This document shows positions 27,236-35,884 of a stretch of DNA of 64,000 nucleotides, one piece after another. The position numbers were made by a program, and so were the translations under genes. The stretch is from Micromonospora sp. NBRC 110009. Lineage in GTDB: Bacteria; Actinomycetota; Actinomycetes; Mycobacteriales; Micromonosporaceae. The first letter of the stretch is position 1; each line of letters opens with the position of its first letter. Under the pieces are notes generated by a model that saw only the letters and a program-made list of their open reading frames with translations, searched no databases and was not told where the DNA came from. Where the stretch lies: the NCBI RefSeq assembly GCF_030518795.1, contig NZ_CP130427.1, forward strand, positions 1,736,001 to 1,800,000. The letters run 5' to 3'.

Positions 27236-27667
27236 CTATCTGCGCAGCACCGACACCGCCGCCAGGCGCAGCCCGTACCGCCGGGGCGGCGGGGCGCGCG
27301 GCACGAAGGCGGACCGGAGCGGGCCGCCGACGGTCGGACCGACGGCTCGTGACCGGGCCCGCAGCAGCACAGCGACCAGCAGCGCGGCGGCGATCGCGCC
27401 GAGCACCGCCAGGCAGACGCTCCAGCCGGACGGGTGGCCCGCCGGGTCCGTCAGCGGCAGCGCCCGGACGTGGCACCCGTCGCCGGGGCAGTCCTGCACC
27501 ATGCCGACGACGAGCTCGACCGGGGCCGCGGACGGGTGACCGGCGGTGTGGTCGGCGGAGCCGTGCGCCCCGTGGCCGAGGGTGTGCATCGCGGTCAGCC
27601 CGACCAGCGTGCAGAGCAGCAGCAGGAGCCGGACCCACCGTCCGGTCACCGCCGCTCCCGCCGCCAT
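27236..27667 (-). CDS. DUF6153 membrane protein
   Basis: Encodes 143 residues. The N-terminal membrane helix ends in 'GLTAMHTLGHGAHG'. A His-rich extracytoplasmic loop with two cysteines ('QDCPGDGCHV') follows, then a second membrane helix and a basic C-terminus. The pattern matches DUF6153 proteins of actinobacteria, which often accompany DUF305 genes. It is likely the first gene of a two-gene unit with DUF305 (85-base gap). Metal binding is plausible but unproven. Confidence 0.78.
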   Translation of the reverse strand: MAAGAAVTGRWVRLLLLLCTLVGLTAMHTLGHGAHGSADHTAGHPSAAPVELVVGMVQDCPGDGCHVRALPLTDPAGHPSGWSVCLAVLGAIAAALLVAVLLRARSRAVGPTVGGPLRSAFVPRAPPPRRYGLRLAAVSVLRR

Positions 27668-27885
27668 GTCCCTCACGGTAGCGGGCGCGTCGGGGCAGCC
27701 CACGAGAACCGCCGAGGCCCGCACCGATGCCGCCCCGCGGCCCTCGGCCGGCTGCGACGCCCGGTCGGCCTGGCTACCATTCCGGGCGACGACCCCCGGC
27801 CTGCGCCTTCCCGCGGGCACCCGGGCCGGCCCACCCGACCGGCCCGGTGACACGTATCCCGCTGTGAATCGTTGGGAGACACGCC

Positions 27886-29190
27886 ATGGGCGCCGACCAC
27901 ACCCGTCCCGCTCCGTCCGCCCCACCGGGCGTACGGCGAATCCTCGCCGCGACGGTGGTGCCGCTCTTCGTGGTCACGGTGATCGCCACGTTGGTGCTCT
28001 GGCCTCGCCACACCCAGGAGTCGGCGGGCAGCCCGGACGTGCCGCGCTACCACGGCACGGTGACCCGGGTGGTGACCGAGCCCTGCCCGCCGACGCCGGA
28101 GACGCCGTCGGGCGGGTCCACCGGGCCGTGCGGGACGGCCACCGTGGCGGTGGAGCAGGGCCCGGACGCCGGCCGCCCGACCGAGACGCCGGTCCCGTCC
28201 GGGCCGGGCGCACCCCGGGTCGAGGTCGGCGACAAGATCGTTCTCGTCGAGCTGGTGGACCCGGCCGACCCGACGGTGAAGAGCTATCAGATCGCCGAAC
28301 ACCAGCGCGGTACGCCGCTGGTCTGGCTGGCCGTGCTGTTCGCGGTCGCGATCGTGGCCTTCGGCCGCTGGCGCGGGCTGGCCGCGCTGGGCGGCCTGGC
28401 CGCCAGCTTCGCCGTCCTGCTCGGCTTCGTGCTGCCCGGGATCGGCGCCGGCCGGCCGCCGCTGCTGGTGGCGATCGTCGGGTCCGCGCTGATCATGTTC
28501 GTGGTGCTCTACCTCACCCACGGGATCACCGCCCAGACCTCGGTGGCGGTGCTCGGCACCCTGGGCAGCCTGGTGCTCACCGGGGTCCTCGGCACGCTGG
28601 CCACCGCCGCCACCCACCTGACCGGCTTCGGCAGCGAGGACGCCACCACGCTGTCGATGTTCCAGCGCGAGGTCGACCTGCACGGGCTGCTGCTGGCCGG
28701 CATCATCATCGGCTCGCTGGGCGTGCTGGACGACGTCACGGTCACCCAGGCCGCCACGGTCACCGAGCTGGCGCACGCCAACCCCGGGCTGTCCCGGGCG
28801 CAGCTCTACCGGGCCGCCACCCGGGTGGGCCGGGCGCACATCGCCTCCACGGTCAACACAATCGTGCTGGCGTACGCCGGCGCGTCGCTGCCGCTGCTGC
28901 TCCTGCTCGTCGCCGACGCCCGGCCGGTCAGCCAGATCCTCACCAGCGAGTTCATGGCCCAGGAGATCGTCCGTAGCGCGGTGGCCACGCTGGGCCTGAT
29001 CGCCGCCGTGCCGCTGACCACCGGGCTGGCCGCGGTGGTGACCACCGCCGGACGGCGGGCCGCCGCGCCGGCCGACGGACCGCCCACGACGCCCCGCCCG
29101 ACGGCGGCCCGGGAGGACGCCCTCGAGGCCCTGGGCGGGGCGCCGGCCGGCTGGCGCGGACCGGAGACGAGTACGGAGTCCGCATGGTGA
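27886..29190 (+). CDS. YibE/F family membrane protein
   Basis: Encodes 434 residues from an ATG behind GGGAGA. One N-terminal membrane helix and an extracytoplasmic domain (about 45-135) are followed by about seven membrane helices with the conserved YibE/F stretches 'LTHGITAQTSVAVLGT' and 'GVLDDVTVTQAATVTELA'. The family is linked to Lactococcus YibE/YibF, whose function remains poorly defined. A hydrophilic Pro-rich tail ends the protein. Confidence 0.9.
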   Translation: MGADHTRPAPSAPPGVRRILAATVVPLFVVTVIATLVLWPRHTQESAGSPDVPRYHGTVTRVVTEPCPPTPETPSGGSTGPCGTATVAVEQGPDAGRPTETPVPSGPGAPRVEVGDKIVLVELVDPADPTVKSYQIAEHQRGTPLVWLAVLFAVAIVAFGRWRGLAALGGLAASFAVLLGFVLPGIGAGRPPLLVAIVGSALIMFVVLYLTHGITAQTSVAVLGTLGSLVLTGVLGTLATAATHLTGFGSEDATTLSMFQREVDLHGLLLAGIIIGSLGVLDDVTVTQAATVTELAHANPGLSRAQLYRAATRVGRAHIASTVNTIVLAYAGASLPLLLLLVADARPVSQILTSEFMAQEIVRSAVATLGLIAAVPLTTGLAAVVTTAGRRAAAPADGPPTTPRPTAAREDALEALGGAPAGWRGPETSTESAW

Positions 29191-29344
29191 CACTCCGCAG
29201 CGTGACCGCCGATTTCAAACGCGACGCTGGTCACGCAGTGCCACGGCGAAATAGGGCTTCTGGTGGGCTTCCGGACGTAGATCCTCACCCGGACAGTCAG
29301 GTAACCTCGCTGCCGGTCACCGAATTAGGCGCGCAGCGGCGCCT

Positions 29345-29474
29345 GCGGTGCCACCGCCCAATCGCCCGAGGGCGAGCCGGGGAACCAGGTACCTGGGGTG
29401 AGTCCGCGCCAGCGGTAGGGGCCGCTTCCGTCCCGAACCCGTCAGCTAACCCGGTCGGCGGTCGACGGAAGGGA
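29345..29474 (+). ncRNA. Cyclic di-AMP riboswitch (ydaO-yuaA class)
   Basis: The leader of the following cell-wall gene holds the conserved blocks of the actinobacterial ydaO class in order: GAGCCGGGGAACC near 29,374, CTGGGGTGAGTCCG near 29,393, and the hallmark CCCGTCAGCTAACCCGGTCG near 29,438-29,457. A stem closing near GACGGAAGGGAA follows just before the start codon. The class binds c-di-AMP and commonly sits upstream of peptidoglycan-remodelling genes in actinobacteria. Edges are approximate. Confidence 0.9.
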
Positions 29475-29479
29475 ACACT

Positions 29480-30502
29480 GTGACGGCACCCCTGCGCCGC
29501 TGGGTGACACCCGTGCTGGCCGTGCTGGCCGCGTTCGCCATCGTCGCCGGCCCCGCCCCGGCGACGGCCGCGCCCAGCAGCCCCACCCCCTCGGGGCACG
29601 CCCCGGAGGACGACGAGGATCCCCTCATCACCGAGGCGATCGCCGACGCGAACCGGGGCTACATCCGGGCCAAGGCGCAGCTGGAGAAGTCGAAGAAGCG
29701 CCAGCTCCAGCTGGCCCTCGAGGTACGCGCCGCGCAGGCCCAGCTCGACGCCCTCAGCCCGCAGGTCTCCGCCATCGCGGCACAGTCCTACCGGACCGGC
29801 CGGATGGGTGCGATGACCATGCTGCTGGAGAGCCACTCCCCCGACTCGTTCGTCCGGCGGGCCGCCCTGCTCGACGAGCTGAACATGGTGAACGCGCAGA
29901 AGCTCGCCGAGGTCAACGCGGCCAAGAACCGGGCCGAGCAGGCCAAGATCGCCCTCGACGCCGAGGTCCGCGAGCAGCAGAAGCAGGCCAACACGATGGC
30001 CCGGGAGAAGGCCGAGACGGAGAAGGCGCTGAAGCTGGTCGGCGGCCTCGGCTTCACCGGCGGCCTGGTCTCGGCCACCTCGCCGGTGGCCCGGATCGGC
30101 CCCGGCCGTACCGCCGACGGCGACTGGAAGCCCGAGTCGTGCAGCGAGAACGACCCGACCACCTCGGGCTGCGTCACGCCGCGCACGCTGCACGCCTACA
30201 AGGAGGTCAAGCGGGCCGGCTTCAACCGCTTCGTGGGCTGCTACCGGCCCGGCGGGCCGTGGGAGCACCCGAAGGGCCGGGCCTGCGACTGGTCGTTGCA
30301 GAAGAGCGGCTTCTCCCCCTGGCACAACAACGACATGCGGATGTACGGCAACAACGTCGCCGCCTTCCTCATCCGCAATGCCGACCGGCTGGGCATCTAC
30401 TACGTGATCTGGAACCGGCAGATCTGGTTCCCGGCCACCGGCTGGAAGTCCTACAGCGGGCCGTCCAACCACACCGACCACGTGCACATGTCGTTGCTCT
30501 GA
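29480..30502 (+). CDS. Secreted coiled-coil cell-wall protein with ARB_07466-like C-terminal domain
   Basis: Encodes 340 residues from a GTG. A signal peptide (about 1-31) precedes a long charged coiled coil (about 50-190) like the N-terminal half of CwlO/RipA-type hydrolases. The C-terminal domain (about 215-340) has 'HPKGRACDWSLQ', 'YGNNVAAFLIRNADRLGIYY' and 'NHTDHVHMS', as in ARB_07466-like proteins. This domain carries conserved His and Asp residues reminiscent of metallopeptidases. Control by a c-di-AMP riboswitch fits a role in wall remodelling or turgor response; enzymatic activity is not established. Confidence 0.88.
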   Translation: MTAPLRRWVTPVLAVLAAFAIVAGPAPATAAPSSPTPSGHAPEDDEDPLITEAIADANRGYIRAKAQLEKSKKRQLQLALEVRAAQAQLDALSPQVSAIAAQSYRTGRMGAMTMLLESHSPDSFVRRAALLDELNMVNAQKLAEVNAAKNRAEQAKIALDAEVREQQKQANTMAREKAETEKALKLVGGLGFTGGLVSATSPVARIGPGRTADGDWKPESCSENDPTTSGCVTPRTLHAYKEVKRAGFNRFVGCYRPGGPWEHPKGRACDWSLQKSGFSPWHNNDMRMYGNNVAAFLIRNADRLGIYYVIWNRQIWFPATGWKSYSGPSNHTDHVHMSLL

Positions 30503-30516
30503 CCGGCGTACGCCGC

Positions 30517-30553
30517 AAGGGGCCGTCCCGCGACCAGGCGGGGCGGCCCCTTT
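30517..30553 (+). terminator. Terminator after the cell-wall gene
   Basis: Inverted repeat AAGGGGCCGTCCCGC / GCGGGGCGGCCCCTT with a six-base loop and a short T run, 14 bases after the stop. Confidence 0.85.
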
Positions 30554-30573
30554 CGCACGTCGGGGACGGAGGG

Positions 30574-31257
30574 TCAGCCGGAGACGGCCGAGGGCGCGGG
30601 GTCCACCGGCTCGGCCTGGGCGGGTGCCGTCGGCGTCCGGCCCGCGGGCACCTCGGCCACGGTCCGCACCTCACCGGCGCTGAGCCGGTACGACATGCCG
30701 ACCACCGCGCACCGTCCGGCGGCCACCCGCTCGGCGAGCACGCCGGACCGGGCCAGCAGGGCCTCCACGGTCTGCGCGATGTGGATGTCGACGATCCCGT
30801 TGACGTCCTCGACGCCCTCGCGCGCCGCCCGGAGCAGGCTGGGTGCGACGGCGTCCACCAGCGCGCCGAGGTGCCCGGCCGGGGACGTGCCGGTGGTGAC
30901 GGAATCCCGGGCGGCCTGCACCGCGCCGCACGAGTCGTGCCCGAGCACCACGACCAGGGGGGTGCCGAGCACGGTGACGGCATATTCGACGCTGCCGAGC
31001 ACCTCGGGGCCGACGGTGTGGCCGGCGGTCCGTACCACGAAGAGGTCACCGAGCCCGCGGTCGAAGATGATCTCGGCGGCGAGGCGGGAGTCGGAGCAGC
31101 CGACCAGCACCGCGAAGGGCTGCTGGCCCTCGGCCACGGCGGCCCGGCGACCGGCGTCCTGGTTGGGATGGCGGGGGACGCCGGTGACGAAACGGTTGTT
31201 CCCGGCGTACAACTCGGCGAGCGCCTGCTCGGGAGTGGTGGGCGTCAATACAGTCAC
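30574..31257 (-). CDS. Beta-class carbonic anhydrase
   Basis: Encodes 227 residues. The zinc site and dyad are complete: Cys54, Asp56 and Arg58 in 'GCSDSR', His107 and Cys110 in 'GHDSC'. The enzyme interconverts CO2 and bicarbonate in the cytosol. The last 20 residues are Pro/Ala-rich and nonconserved. The GTG at 31,257 has GAGGACGAG upstream. It stands alone and converges on the c-di-AMP-controlled gene. Confidence 0.94.
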   Translation of the reverse strand: MTVLTPTTPEQALAELYAGNNRFVTGVPRHPNQDAGRRAAVAEGQQPFAVLVGCSDSRLAAEIIFDRGLGDLFVVRTAGHTVGPEVLGSVEYAVTVLGTPLVVVLGHDSCGAVQAARDSVTTGTSPAGHLGALVDAVAPSLLRAAREGVEDVNGIVDIHIAQTVEALLARSGVLAERVAAGRCAVVGMSYRLSAGEVRTVAEVPAGRTPTAPAQAEPVDPAPSAVSG

Positions 31258-31473
31258 CTCGTCCTCGACCCAAACGACCTGGTCAACCCGGCCGGCGGCA
31301 GAGGCGGCCTCGCCGACCACCGTCACACGCAGCAGAAGGCGCGTCAAGGGATACGTGATACGCATTTCATACGTCCCGAGACCCTTGACCAACGGCCCGG
31401 CGCCCCCCGGAGGCCGGCTCGCGGGACCGGGCCAGAGCCGCCCGATACGCGAGTGGGCCATACCATGGCCACC

Positions 31474-31803
31474 ATGGCGACGACAGCAGGCGCGAACGGG
31501 AGCGCCCGGAACTGGACGTTCCTCACCAACCACGGGCACGTGCTGCTGGCCATCGCCCGCAACCCCACCGCCCGGCTGCGCGACGTGGCCGACGAGGTGG
31601 GGGTGACCGAGCGGGCCGCCCAGGCGATCGTCGCCGACCTGGAGGCCGGCGGTTACCTCCGCCGCACCCGCGTCGGCCGGCGCAACGAGTACACGATCAA
31701 CCCGAGCGGCCACTTCCGCCACCCGGCCGAGGCCGACCAGCAGGTCGGCGCCCTGCTCGCGCTCTTCACCGCCGAACCGGCCACCGAGGCCGCCAAGAGC
31801 TGA
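31474..31803 (+). CDS. Small winged-helix (MarR-like) regulator
   Basis: Encodes 109 residues. The helix-turn-helix and wing read 'RLRDVADEVGVTERAAQ' and 'YLRRTRVGRRNEYTIN'. The opening 'WTFLTNHGHVLLAIARNPT' is typical of a widespread actinobacterial single-domain regulator. TACCAT ends seven bases before the ATG at 31,474, suggesting a leaderless start. An ATG nine bases earlier lies inside that box. It is immediately upstream of the mycosin gene but has its own promoter; the target is unknown. Confidence 0.85.
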   Translation: MATTAGANGSARNWTFLTNHGHVLLAIARNPTARLRDVADEVGVTERAAQAIVADLEAGGYLRRTRVGRRNEYTINPSGHFRHPAEADQQVGALLALFTAEPATEAAKS

Positions 31804-31855
31804 CCGGTCCACTCCCGTCACCGCGCGAACGGCGCGACGACGGTAGTCTCACCGC

Positions 31856-33091
31856 GTGCGCGACAGCTTGCGGCCGGACGGGGCGACGGTGAGGGCCCGT
31901 GCCAAGCACGGGATCCGGTCCATCCTCAGTGGAGCGCTGGCGGCGCTGCTCGGCGGGGTCCTGGTGGCACCCGCCCCGGCCGCGGCGGCACCGAAGTGCG
32001 GCCCGCCCGGCAACCCCGCGCCCACCGAGCCGACCTGGGCGCTGGACCGGCTCGCCCCTGCCTCGGCCTGGCGGGTCACCAAGGGCGCGGGGGTGACCGT
32101 CGCGGTGATCGACTCCGGCGTCTCGCCCAGCCATCCCCTGCTGCGCGGCCGGGTGCTCCCCGGCGAGGACTTCAACCACCTGGTGCGGCTGCAGGGGCAG
32201 TGCGACCTGGTCGGCCACGGCACCCTGGTGGCCGGCATCATCGCCGGCCGGGAGGCCACCGGCGTGCCGTACAGCGGGATCGCGCCCGAGGCGAGAATCC
32301 TCCCGGTCCGCGTGCTCGCCGAGAACAAGGAGAACTTCGACCCGGCGGTGCCGGCCGAGATCGGGCACGCCATCCGCTGGGCGGTCGACCACAAGGCCGA
32401 CGTGATCAACCTGTCCCTGGTGACGCTGGACGACCCGGTGCTCAAGGAGTCCGTCGAGTACGCCCTCGACAAGGGGGTGGTCCTGGTTGCCGCCGCCGGC
32501 AACCGGCAGGAGAACCAGCAGGACCGGCCGGGATACCCGGCGGCGTACCCCGGCGTCATCGCCGTCGCCGGCGTCGACGAGCAGGGCAAGCACGTCGGCA
32601 GCTCGGTCAGCGGCGACTACGTGGACATCGCCGCGCCCGGCCTGAACATCATCGGCCCGGCACCGCAGGGCTCGGGATACCTCGCCGAGCCCCAGGGCGG
32701 CACCAGCTTCGCCGCCGCGTACGTCTCCGGGGTGGCCGCCCTGGTCCGCGCCGCGCACCCGGACCTCACGCCCAAGGAGGTCGCCTACCGGCTGAGCCGG
32801 ACGGCGGACAATCCGCCCGACGGGCACAACGCCGAGGTCGGGTACGGCACGGTCGACCCGTACCGCGCGGTGACCAGCCTGCTGGGGACGCGGCAGGATC
32901 CGCCGCTCGGCGCCATGCCGGAGCCCATCCCGCCGGCCGACCCGCTGGCCTGGCAGCGGACCGTGGCGGTCTGGGTGGCCGTGGTCGGCGCACTGCTGGC
33001 CGGCGCCCTGCTGACGCTGCGGCCGATCCTGGCCGGCGGCCGCCGGCGCGGCTGGCGCCCGGGTCGCCGTCCGGCGCAGTTGGACGGCTGA
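31856..33091 (+). CDS. mycP: Type VII secretion mycosin (subtilisin-like protease MycP)
   Basis: Encodes 411 residues. A signal peptide (about 20-45) precedes a subtilase domain with the complete triad Asp86 ('AVIDSGVS'), His121 ('GHGTLVAG') and Ser284 ('GGTSFAAAYVSG'), plus oxyanion Asn215. A Pro-rich linker, one C-terminal membrane helix and a basic cytosolic tail follow, as in mycosins. Mycosins stabilise ESX membrane complexes. TAGTCT sits six bases before the GTG, so a leaderless start at 31,856 is favoured. It opens the type VII locus and converges on the esx genes. Confidence 0.95.
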   Translation: MRDSLRPDGATVRARAKHGIRSILSGALAALLGGVLVAPAPAAAAPKCGPPGNPAPTEPTWALDRLAPASAWRVTKGAGVTVAVIDSGVSPSHPLLRGRVLPGEDFNHLVRLQGQCDLVGHGTLVAGIIAGREATGVPYSGIAPEARILPVRVLAENKENFDPAVPAEIGHAIRWAVDHKADVINLSLVTLDDPVLKESVEYALDKGVVLVAAAGNRQENQQDRPGYPAAYPGVIAVAGVDEQGKHVGSSVSGDYVDIAAPGLNIIGPAPQGSGYLAEPQGGTSFAAAYVSGVAALVRAAHPDLTPKEVAYRLSRTADNPPDGHNAEVGYGTVDPYRAVTSLLGTRQDPPLGAMPEPIPPADPLAWQRTVAVWVAVVGALLAGALLTLRPILAGGRRRGWRPGRRPAQLDG

Positions 33092-33190
33092 CCCGCCGAC
33101 CGGCCGGCGACGGGCCCGCGGACGGGCCGGAAAAGCACCGCGGCCCCGACCCGGGCAGAGCCGGAGCGGAGCCGCAGCAGATCGGTCGGG

Positions 33191-33472
33191 TCAGTTTCCC
33201 CAGACCTTCGAGTTGCTCATCTCGGTGGTCATGTAGTTCTCGCGGGCGATGCCGACCGCCTGGCCGATGTCGTTCAGGACCTTGTTGATGTCCCGCACGG
33301 CGGCGTCCCACTGGGCCTGGTGCTGCTGGTAGGCGACGCGGTCCTGACCCTCCCACTCGAGCCTGGTCAGCATCGAGCGCAGCGTGTCCAGCTTCTCGTC
33401 GATGGTCCGCGAGATGGCCTGCATCTGCTGGTTGCTGCTCTCGAGAACAGCGTAATCAACCTTGATGCTCAT
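33191..33472 (-). CDS. WXG100 family protein, EsxA-like
   Basis: Encodes 93 residues in a helix-turn-helix hairpin with 'LEWEGQ' (W-x-G) at the turn (about 38-43). The C-terminal 'YMTTE' matches the YxxxD/E type VII export signal. AGGAGG lies five bases before the ATG at 33,472. It follows the esxB-like gene by 28 bases, so the two are probably co-expressed and secreted as a heterodimer by the EccBCDE machine encoded nearby. Confidence 0.92.
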   Translation of the reverse strand: MSIKVDYAVLESSNQQMQAISRTIDEKLDTLRSMLTRLEWEGQDRVAYQQHQAQWDAAVRDINKVLNDIGQAVGIARENYMTTEMSNSKVWGN

Positions 33473-33500
33473 CAATTCCTCCTCTGCCTGTCTTCGCGGA

Positions 33501-33809
33501 TCACGGGTTGAGCGCAGCGTGGAACTTGTCCAGCATCTGCTGCTGCTCTTCGTCGTTGACCTGGTGCGTCGTGCCCGACTTGTCGAGCAGGTCCGCGATG
33601 TTGTCCATGGCCTGCAGCAGCTTGGCCGTGTCCTCGTTCCAGCGCGTCATCAGGCTCTGGAAGCCCGTGGACGCCTGACCCTTCCAGGCCATCGCCAGGT
33701 CGTCGACGACGTTCCACAGCTTCTTGAGCTCACCGTCGACGTCGCTGCGCGTGGACCGCACGTCACTCGCGGCGGTGTGCAGAGTCGCTGCACTGACCTC
33801 GAACGCCAT
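33501..33809 (-). CDS. WXG100 family protein, EsxB-like
   Basis: Encodes 102 residues with 'MAWKGQAS' (W-x-G) at the central turn and long flanking helices. The C-terminus is acidic and Gln-rich ('VNDEEQQQMLDKF') and lacks a perfect YxxxD/E signal, so export may rely on its EsxA-like partner. A 234-base gap upstream contains no gene and probably a promoter. Confidence 0.9.
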   Translation of the reverse strand: MAFEVSAATLHTAASDVRSTRSDVDGELKKLWNVVDDLAMAWKGQASTGFQSLMTRWNEDTAKLLQAMDNIADLLDKSGTTHQVNDEEQQQMLDKFHAALNP

Positions 33810-34043
33810 GCTTCACACCCTTCCGTCATTTTCGTGGCGGCGGATCCGCCGCGCCCCTCCCCCGCGGCAAGGCAGAGACACCCCACCGACGGACACTTCA
33901 CTCCGAACCGTAGCGGACGACGTCCAACCCGCGCAGCCCTGCTTTCGTACCCTCCTGGCGCGGCAAGCCAGAAGGCGCAAGGCATTGCGGGTGTCGACGG
34001 TACGACGTGGACGGACGTCCCTCGCGCCCCCCGCCGACCGCCC

Positions 34044-34313
34044 TCAGGACGACCGTCGGTACGACTTCACGTGCATCACCAGCCCGAACCCCAGCACGGC
34101 CGCCAGCAGCGCCACGACCAACCAGAGCACCGGCTTGTCGAACGCCCGGTCCAGCACCACCGGGATCAGCGCCGCCACCCCGGTGATCAACACCACCTCG
34201 GCCGCGCGCCTGGCCCACGCGGCCCGGGTCAGCTGGGCGACCAGCGCAAGCCCGAGGAAGACCGGCACGGTCACCAGGAAGTACACGAAGAGCAGGTAGA
34301 CCACGCCGGCCAT
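34044..34313 (-). CDS. Small membrane protein of the type VII locus
   Basis: Encodes 89 residues with three predicted membrane helices ('GVVYLLFVYFLVTVPVFL', a middle helix with 'VVLITGVAALIPVVL', and 'VLWLVVALLAAVLGFGL') and a basic tail. The ATG at 34,313 follows AAAGGGG. It is 16 bases downstream of the 241-residue gene and likely in the same operon. No family recognised. Confidence 0.75.
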   Translation of the reverse strand: MAGVVYLLFVYFLVTVPVFLGLALVAQLTRAAWARRAAEVVLITGVAALIPVVLDRAFDKPVLWLVVALLAAVLGFGLVMHVKSYRRSS

Positions 34314-34329
34314 CGGCGGACCCCTTTCC

Positions 34330-35055
34330 TCACTGGTAGAACTTCGAGTCCTGCACCCAGTCGATCTTGATGTCCTTGATGTCCGGGTCCGCACCGGTAG
34401 GCGCCCAGCCCGGCCGGGAGTCCGACACGAAGGCGAACCGGTTGTTGCCCTGGAAGCCCGCCGCGATGGTGGTGAACAGCGAGCTGATGTCGCCGAAGAC
34501 CAGCGCCAGGATGGCCACGCTGGCGGCCATCCCGGCCACGCCGATCGCCTCCGCGATGGGCGCGGTGGGCGGGAACGCCTGCAGGGCGACCGACGCGATC
34601 ACCGCGATCAGGATCGGGATCAGCGCCTCGACCAGCGCGTCCACCGCGTCGTTGAAGGCGTCCCGGGCCGAGGTGAGGGTGTCCTTGTTGGCGTTGAACG
34701 CCTCGGCCAGCGAGTTGATCTCCGCACCCAGCTTCCGCAGGAAGAGATCGAACGCGTCCCGGTCGTCGAAGTCCCACTCGTTGTCCGACGGGGGGATCTG
34801 CTCCAGCGCCGCGCCGAACTGGTCCCCCCCGAGCAGGCGCGCGGCGTCGCCCCACTCCTTGATGGACTTGTTGACCTCGTCGTTGTCGAACGTCTCCAGG
34901 TAGGCGACCGCCGCCACCAGCACCCCGGCGAAAGCCAGCCACATCCAGTTCGCCCGCGCCGCGGCGGCGAGCCCGCGTACCGGCGCCGTGGTCGCGGCGA
35001 CCGAGTGCGTCCCGGTCACCGCCCCGGACGCGTTGGCGAGAAAAATCTCCGGCAT
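34330..35055 (-). CDS. Type VII locus protein of unknown function with internal membrane segments
   Basis: Encodes 241 residues. An N-terminal hydrophobic segment (about 37-52) is followed by an amphipathic helical region containing 'SIKEWGDAARLLGG' and a long coil (about 105-140). Two closely spaced hydrophobic helices (about 144-192, 'ALIPILIAVIASVALQAF') and an aromatic, Asp-rich C-terminus ('KIDWVQDSKFYQ') complete it. The helical layout recalls type VII substrates or their membrane chaperones. No known toxin domain is visible. It lies 31 bases downstream of the EspC-like gene. Confidence 0.72.
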   Translation of the reverse strand: MPEIFLANASGAVTGTHSVAATTAPVRGLAAAARANWMWLAFAGVLVAAVAYLETFDNDEVNKSIKEWGDAARLLGGDQFGAALEQIPPSDNEWDFDDRDAFDLFLRKLGAEINSLAEAFNANKDTLTSARDAFNDAVDALVEALIPILIAVIASVALQAFPPTAPIAEAIGVAGMAASVAILALVFGDISSLFTTIAAGFQGNNRFAFVSDSRPGWAPTGADPDIKDIKIDWVQDSKFYQ

Positions 35056-35086
35056 CAGCAGTCCTCCCCGTCGCCCGCGCCGGCCG

Positions 35087-35380
35087 TCACTTGACCACCC
35101 ACGGCTGGTCTGACTTCTCCCAGTTCTTGGCGGTCTGCTCGAGCTGCTCGGCCGCCTTGTGCAGGTGCTCGATCCCGGTCTTGACGTTGTTGAGGTGACC
35201 GTCCACCGAGGCGTTGTGCGCCTGCACGGTCGCCCCGCCGAAGAGGGTCAGCGCGTCGCCCGGCAGTTTCACGCTCTCCAGCAACGTCTGCACGTTGCGC
35301 AGGTACTGGATCGGGCCGTCCGGGGCGTCGAGATTCTTGCTCGCCTTGCGGATCGCGTCGACGTCGACCTTGTTCGCCAC
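35087..35380 (-). CDS. EspC-/WXG100-like type VII substrate
   Basis: Encodes 97 residues, all helical, starting 'MANKVDVDAIRKASKNLD' and ending 'KNWEKSDQPWVVK'. Length, helical hairpin character and locus fit small ESX substrates of the EspC/DUF2580 kind. The classic central W-x-G is absent, and the turn region is 'LTLFGGATVQAHN'. It lies 16 bases downstream of the YbaB-like gene. Confidence 0.75.
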   Translation of the reverse strand: MANKVDVDAIRKASKNLDAPDGPIQYLRNVQTLLESVKLPGDALTLFGGATVQAHNASVDGHLNNVKTGIEHLHKAAEQLEQTAKNWEKSDQPWVVK

Positions 35381-35396
35381 CGCTGCTCCTCCCTGC

Positions 35397-35816
35397 TCAG
35401 CGGCGCAGGCCGCGGGTCGGGTCGGTCAGGTCGACCCCGAACTGGCGGAACCAGTCCTCCGGAGTCAGGGTGCCCGCCTGCGCCCGGCGGACCAGGTCCG
35501 AGCCGCCGAGCATCTCGGTCATCAGTTCCTGCTGGCGCTCGGCGAAGGCCGCGTACGCCGCGTCGATCGCGGCCTGCAGCGACTCCGCCAGGGAGTAGCT
35601 GTCCAGCCGCATCGCGCGGGCGTTGAGGTCGATGTCGCCGACCTTCATCTCGCCGTTCACCGTCACCCGGACCAGGCCGTCCGGGCTCTCCCCGGTCACC
35701 CGCAGGTCGGCGCGTTGCTGCTGGAACTCGGCCAGCCGACGCTGCTGCTCCTGCGCCTGGCGCAACATGCTCTCCACAGCGCCACCGGTGCCGCCGTAAC
35801 CCCACGAGGTGCTCAC
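35397..35816 (-). CDS. YbaB/EbfC family protein
   Basis: Encodes 139 residues. An N-terminal helix ('MLRQAQEQQRRLAEFQQQR') and a beta sheet with 'GLVRVTVNGEMKVGDIDLN' match the YbaB/EbfC nucleoid-associated fold, with an added C-terminal extension. YbaB-like proteins such as EspL recur in ESX loci, where they may act in assembly or regulation instead of DNA binding. Of two adjacent GTG codons, the second (35,816) has better spacing to GGGGAGG. Confidence 0.85.
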   Translation of the reverse strand: MSTSWGYGGTGGAVESMLRQAQEQQRRLAEFQQQRADLRVTGESPDGLVRVTVNGEMKVGDIDLNARAMRLDSYSLAESLQAAIDAAYAAFAERQQELMTEMLGGSDLVRRAQAGTLTPEDWFRQFGVDLTDPTRGLRR

Positions 35817-35884
35817 CACGGTCCTCCCCTACCCGAGCGCCGGGCGTCCCGCACGCTACCGGAATCGATCGATATGGCCGGCCG

